A stretch of DNA of 44,681 nucleotides from Bradyrhizobium oropedii (GTDB taxonomy: Bacteria > Pseudomonadota > Alphaproteobacteria > Rhizobiales > Xanthobacteraceae): contig NZ_JACMYO010000058.1 of assembly GCF_020889685.1 (NCBI RefSeq), positions 1 to 44,681 on the forward strand, in the 5' to 3' direction. The translations under genes were made by a program, and so were the position numbers. The notes beneath the pieces are model-generated. The model saw only the letters and a program-made list of their open reading frames with translations, did not search any database and was not told the DNA's origin. Below are positions 41,297-44,681 of the stretch, in pieces. Within the stretch, counting starts at the first letter, position 1. Each line of letters opens with the position of its first letter.

Positions 41297-42109
41297 ATGC
41301 CCGCGTCCGACAAGGAGTTCGTTGGGTCCATTCCAGAACTTTACGACCGGCTCCTCGTGCCGATGATTTTTGAACCCTACGCACGCGATCTCGCACAACG
41401 CGCCAAGGCCATTGGCCCGCGCGACCTGCTTGAGACGGCCGCGGGCACCGGTGCCGTGACCCGCGCGCTGTCGGCAGCGCTCGGCCGTGACACCCGCATC
41501 GTGGCGACCGACCTGAATGAACCGATGCTCGAACGGGCGAAATCGCGGATGCCGGACGCGGCTGATATCAGGTGGCGGCAGGCCGACGCGCTCAACCTGC
41601 CGTTCGACAATGCGAGCTTCGATGTCGTCGCCTGCCAGTTCGGCGCGATGTTCTTCCCCGACAAGCCCAAGGGTTATTCGGAGGCTCGCCGTGTCCTGAA
41701 GCCGGGCGGCCGTTTCCTGTTCAGCATGTGGGATCGCATCGAAGAGAACGAGTTTGCCGACGTGGTGACCCAGGCATTGGCAGAGGTCTTCCCGGCCGAT
41801 CCGCCGCGATTCCTGGCGCGCACGCCCCATGGCCACTACGCGGCAGACCCGATCCGGGCCGATCTTTTGGCCGCGGGCTTCAGCAAGATCGAGATCGACA
41901 CCGTCCGGGAGCAAAGCCGGGCGAACGCGCCGCACGATCCGGCGATCGGTTTTTGCCAGGGCTCACCGCTGCGCGGCGAGATCGAGGCGCGTGGCGGGAT
42001 CGGCCTCGACGCTGCGACCGAGCACGCCGCATCGGCGCTCGCGCGGCGCTTCGGCAAGGGCGCGATCGAAGGCCGCATTCAGGCGCTGGTGATCACGGCT
42101 GTTGCGTGA
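41297..42109 (+). CDS. SAM-dependent methyltransferase (class I)
   Basis: The 270-aa product begins MPASDKEFVGSIPELYDRLL and shows the Rossmann-type methyltransferase motifs: 'DLLETAAGTGAVTRAL' (motif I, about 43-58), 'ATDLNEPMLERAKSRM' (motif II), 'FDVVACQFGAMFFPDK' (motif IV) and 'RVLKPGGRFLFSMWD' (post-motif). It belongs to the UbiE-like Methyltransf_11 class; the substrate is unknown. The ribosome site is AAGGAG (CCAACAAGGAGCTTGCG) upstream of 41297. It is divergent from the GbsR operon across about 240 bp, in which I see no gene. Confidence 0.9.
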   Translation: MPASDKEFVGSIPELYDRLLVPMIFEPYARDLAQRAKAIGPRDLLETAAGTGAVTRALSAALGRDTRIVATDLNEPMLERAKSRMPDAADIRWRQADALNLPFDNASFDVVACQFGAMFFPDKPKGYSEARRVLKPGGRFLFSMWDRIEENEFADVVTQALAEVFPADPPRFLARTPHGHYAADPIRADLLAAGFSKIEIDTVREQSRANAPHDPAIGFCQGSPLRGEIEARGGIGLDAATEHAASALARRFGKGAIEGRIQALVITAVA

Positions 42110-42116
42110 CCGCGCG

Positions 42117-42416
42117 TCATACCGTCGGCAGGACCGAGAACCGCTCCCCTGCCCGTCGCAGGTTCAGAAGATCGGAATTGCCTGATACGGCGTGCACGGC
42201 ATCGACCCGCGCCGAGAACGGTCCGCGGCCGCAGGCCGCGATCATGTCATCGACGACGGCCTCGGAGCCGGCGAACACCGCCTCGACGCTGCCGTCGCGG
42301 CGGTTACGGACCCAGCCTTCGAGGCGGCGTGAGGTCGCCTGCTCGTCGACCCAGGCGCGATAGCCGACGCCCTGGACGCGGCCATTGACCGTGACATGGC
42401 GGATCACGCCGCTCAT
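42117..42416 (-). CDS. acyP: Acylphosphatase
   Basis: The 99-aa product begins MSGVIRHVTVNGRVQGVGYR. Catalytic Arg lies in GRVQGVGYRAWV and Asn in GWVRNRRDGSVEA, both typical. It hydrolyses acyl-phosphates such as acetyl phosphate or carbamoyl phosphate. Its start overlaps the stop of the oxaloacetate decarboxylase-like gene by 4 bp, so the two are co-translated. Confidence 0.94.
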   Translation of the reverse strand: MSGVIRHVTVNGRVQGVGYRAWVDEQATSRRLEGWVRNRRDGSVEAVFAGSEAVVDDMIAACGRGPFSARVDAVHAVSGNSDLLNLRRAGERFSVLPTV

Positions 42417-43279
42417 TTCTTCAGGCCGAGGAATTCGCCGCTGCGCGCCCTGGTCTCCGCCTCGCGCATCACGCGGCTGGTCAGTTCGAGGGACGCGATA
42501 CCCTTGAGGTTCTTCGGCGAGGTGCCGTCGCGCAGCGCCTTCAGCGTCTCGTAGACGGCCTGGGTTGCGGCCGCGAACGGCGCGTGGCCCTGCAACGCGA
42601 TCCTGACGCGCTGGCTTGCCAGATAGTCCAGCGCGGTCATCTCCTCCGGCGCCCCGCCGAGCACGATCGGCAGCGTCGTCGCCGCCGAAATCGCCTCCAG
42701 TTCACCGCGCGACTTGATGCCGGTGAAGAACAGCCCGTCGACGCCGACCACCTCATAGGCCCGCGCGCGTGCGATCGCGTCGTCAAGATTCGTAATCGAG
42801 ACGGCACCGGTCCGGCCCAGGATGACAAGCGTCGGATCGCTGCGGCCATCAAGCGCCGCCTTCATCTTGCCGACGCCCTCCTCCAGCGAGATCAGCTGGG
42901 TCTTCGGCTGGCCGAACGCCTGCGGCAGCAGCGTGTCCTCGATGGTGAGGCCGGCGGCGCCGGCAGCTTCCACTTCCTGGACGGTGCGGCGGACATTGAG
43001 CGCGTTGCCGTAACCGTGATCGGCATCGACGAGCACCGGAAGGGTCGACGCACGCGACATGCGGCGTATCTGCTCGGCGAATTCGGTCAGCGTGATCAGC
43101 GCAATGTCGGGATCGCCGAGCACGGCGAGCGAGGCCACCGAGCCGCCGAACATGCCTAGCTCGAAGCCAAGGTCCTCCGCAATCCGGATCGAGGTCGCAT
43201 CGTAGACCGAGCCCGGGCGAATGCAAATTGATCCGTTGAGAATCGATCGCAGGGCTTCGCGGCGTTTGCGGAAGGCCAT
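42413..43279 (-). CDS. Isocitrate lyase / PEP mutase superfamily, oxaloacetate decarboxylase-like
   Basis: The start at 43279 (MAFRKRREALRSILNGSICI) is the plausible one, as an upstream frame extension runs into the palindromic repeat. The 288-aa TIM-barrel protein has 'VLVDADHGYGNALNVRRTVQE' with DADHGYGN, as in Pseudomonas PA4872 oxaloacetate decarboxylase (most family relatives have DADTGYGN), and 'GAAGLTIEDTLLPQ'. It should use Mg2+ and decarboxylate oxaloacetate or cleave a related 2-oxo acid; this follows from the motif, not proof. Confidence 0.88.
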   Translation of the reverse strand: MAFRKRREALRSILNGSICIRPGSVYDATSIRIAEDLGFELGMFGGSVASLAVLGDPDIALITLTEFAEQIRRMSRASTLPVLVDADHGYGNALNVRRTVQEVEAAGAAGLTIEDTLLPQAFGQPKTQLISLEEGVGKMKAALDGRSDPTLVILGRTGAVSITNLDDAIARARAYEVVGVDGLFFTGIKSRGELEAISAATTLPIVLGGAPEEMTALDYLASQRVRIALQGHAPFAAATQAVYETLKALRDGTSPKNLKGIASLELTSRVMREAETRARSGEFLGLKK

Positions 43280-43296
43280 GGTGCTGTCTCCATCCG

Positions 43297-43383
43297 CGTC
43301 ATTGCGAGAAGCGAAGCGACGAAGCAATCCATCTGTCGTCATGTGCGGTTAGATGGATTGCTTCACTTGCGCTCGCAAGGACG
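43297..43383. repeat. Palindromic extragenic repeat of the Bradyrhizobium kind
   Basis: Left arm 43297-43334 starts CGTCATTGCGAGAAGCG and ends GAAGCAATCCATCT. Right arm 43351-43383 is its imperfect inverse, starting AGATGGATTGCTTC. The arms could fold into a long hairpin between the oxaloacetate-decarboxylase-like gene and the carboxylase gene. Repeats of this consensus are common between genes in Bradyrhizobium and Rhodopseudomonas. Confidence 0.75.
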
Positions 43384-43386
43384 GTG

Positions 43387-44681
43387 CTAAGCGAACTCCA
43401 GGATCAGCGCATCGACCGCGAGCGTGGCGCCGGCGGCGGCGTGGATCTTCTTCACCGTGCCGTCACGCTCGGCGCGCAGCACGTTCTGCATCTTCATGGC
43501 TTCCACGACCGCGAGGGTCTCGCCGGCCTTGACCTCCTGGCCCTCGGTCACCGCGATCGACACCACGAGACCGGGCATCGGACACAGCAATTTCTTGCCG
43601 GTGTCGGCGGCCGAGACCACCGGCATCAGCTGCGCCGAGGTTGCCTCGGTCTCGGTGAAGACATAGACCGGGACCTCAAAACCCTGATGCGCCAGGCGGA
43701 AGCCGTTGTTGATCGCCCGCACCTGCACGGCGACGAAGTTGCCGTCGATGGTGCCCTGCCAGACCGGCTCGCCTGGCACCCAGCTCGACACCAGATTGTG
43801 CGGATTGCCGGGCAGCCCGTCGGCGCCAATGAAGCGCACGGTAATGGCATCGCCCTCACGCGCGACATCGAGCGCGACTTCGGCGCGCTCGAGCCACACC
43901 GCGCGGCGGCGCTCGCGCAGCACGACGCGGCCGCCCATCTGGCCCGAAATCTGCCGCTTGCGCTCGCCCAGCACGTGATCGATGGCAGCCCCCACTGCCG
44001 CGAGCCTCCGCGCGATCTCGCCTTCAGGCGCACGCGCGGAAAATCCCTTGGGGAATTCCTCGGCGATGAAGCCGGTCGAGAGCCGGCCCTCGCGCCAACG
44101 CGGATGGTTCATCAACGCCGACAGGAACGGAATGTTGTGCCTGATGCCGTCGACATAGAAAGCGTCGAGCGCAGTCGCCTGCGCCTCGATCGCGGCTGCG
44201 CGCGACGGCGCGTGGGTGACGAGCTTGGCGATCATCGGATCGTAATAGATCGAGATCTCGCCGCCCTCCTGCACGCCGGTGTCGTTACGAACAGTGATGC
44301 CGTCGTGGCTGGCTTCGGCCGGCGGACGGTATTTCACCAGGCGCCCGATCGACGGCAGGAAATTGCGGAACGGATCCTCGGCATAGACACGCGATTCCAC
44401 CGCCCAGCCGGTCAGCGTCACGTCCTTCTGCGCGATCGCGAGCTTCTCGCCGGCAGCGACGCGGATCATCTGCTCGACGAGGTCGACGCCGGTGATCAGC
44501 TCGGTGACGGGATGCTCGACCTGCAGACGGGTGTTCATCTCCAGGAAGTAGAAGCTCTTGTCCTGGCCGGCGACGAATTCGACGGTGCCCGCCGAATCGT
44601 AATTCACGGCCTTGGCTAGCGCGACGGCCTGCTCGCCCATCTTACGGCGGGTCTGCTCGTCAAGCAGCGGCGACGGCGCCT
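43387..44681 (-). CDS. pccA: Acetyl/propionyl-CoA carboxylase alpha subunit (N-terminus beyond window)
   Basis: The C-terminal 431 residues are visible and the frame is open to the right edge. Present are the end of the biotin carboxylase domain ('YFLEMNTRLQVEHPVTELIT', with the R-x-x-V-E-H-P active-site strand), the carboxylase C-domain ('VESRVYAEDPFRNFLPSIGR'), a linker/BT-like region, and the biotinyl domain ('LAVVEAMKMQNVLRA', with the biotin-accepting Lys in AMKM). It is likely the alpha chain of propionyl-CoA or a related acyl-CoA carboxylase. Which acyl-CoA is used cannot be told from this part. Confidence 0.92.
   Translation of the reverse strand, partial: APSPLLDEQTRRKMGEQAVALAKAVNYDSAGTVEFVAGQDKSFYFLEMNTRLQVEHPVTELITGVDLVEQMIRVAAGEKLAIAQKDVTLTGWAVESRVYAEDPFRNFLPSIGRLVKYRPPAEASHDGITVRNDTGVQEGGEISIYYDPMIAKLVTHAPSRAAAIEAQATALDAFYVDGIRHNIPFLSALMNHPRWREGRLSTGFIAEEFPKGFSARAPEGEIARRLAAVGAAIDHVLGERKRQISGQMGGRVVLRERRRAVWLERAEVALDVAREGDAITVRFIGADGLPGNPHNLVSSWVPGEPVWQGTIDGNFVAVQVRAINNGFRLAHQGFEVPVYVFTETEATSAQLMPVVSAADTGKKLLCPMPGLVVSIAVTEGQEVKAGETLAVVEAMKMQNVLRAERDGTVKKIHAAAGATLAVDALILEFA

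Overview
The window is GC-rich alphaproteobacterial chromosome. Protein style, codon use, a palindromic repeat (43297-43383) and the gene repertoire (DUF599, PA4872-type oxaloacetate decarboxylase, AqpS-type ars operon, many MFS/racemase/hydantoinase genes) point to Bradyrhizobium or a close relative in the Nitrobacteraceae. This assignment is by recognition, not by a search. No phage, insertion sequence, CRISPR array or rRNA is visible. One tRNA, tRNA-Leu(GAG), lies at 35305-35389.

Layout. 1-5.5 kb: small envelope and housekeeping genes: a truncated two-helix membrane protein, a 67-aa protein, a YidB/DUF937 protein, a glutathione S-transferase, a DUF599 protein, a TolA/TonB-like protein, a 59-aa secreted peptide and an aldo/keto reductase. 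5.6-8.7 kb: a secreted acid-phosphatase/phospholipase C-like enzyme with a downstream di-haem MauG/cytochrome c peroxidase, preceded by a good match to a PhoB box. 9.0-15.2 kb: a six-gene minus-strand operon with an MFS transporter, an arylmalonate-decarboxylase-like protein, a GntR regulator, a hydantoin-racemase-like protein, a dihydropyrimidinase/hydantoinase and an alpha/beta hydrolase broken by a one-base frameshift. 15.4-21.7 kb: a phosphonate catabolic cassette (OPA-type MFS, PhnY, PhnA, an Fe-dependent alcohol dehydrogenase) divergent from a LysR regulator. 21.7-24.9 kb: an arsenic operon arsR-aqpS-arsC-MFS, with a Cys-tailed DUF6428 protein divergent from it. 25.4-30.2 kb: a 1592-aa autotransporter with 11 IPT/TIG repeats. 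30.4-35.1 kb: an XRE regulator, a frameshifted mgtE, two tandem NodB-type polysaccharide deacetylases and a membrane protein. 35.3-38 kb: tRNA-Leu, an orphan FliN-like SpoA protein, lipB, and a tautomerase divergent from a LysR regulator. 38-41 kb: an operon of a GbsR/MarR regulator, DUF4166, a membrane-fused SDR epimerase and a membrane protein, with a perfect 22-bp palindrome over the regulator's start codon. 41.3-44.7 kb: a methyltransferase, an acylphosphatase, an oxaloacetate decarboxylase-like enzyme, a palindromic repeat, and the C-terminal part of a biotin-dependent acyl-CoA carboxylase that runs off the right edge.

How the parts work together. The most coherent systems are the phosphonate route and the hydantoin/cyclic-amide-type operon. 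In the phosphonate route a 2-hydroxyethylphosphonate-like alcohol would become phosphonoacetaldehyde, then phosphonoacetate, then acetate plus phosphate. No PhnW transaminase is present in the window and an alcohol dehydrogenase sits in its place. In the hydantoin-type operon, two Asp/Glu-racemase-superfamily proteins have altered catalytic cysteines. Phosphorus acquisition is a theme: there is a Pho-box phosphatase pair and a substrate-inducible phosphonate cassette. Two conserved genes (the alpha/beta hydrolase and mgtE) each carry a single-base deletion. These may be real lesions or assembly errors, and read evidence would decide.
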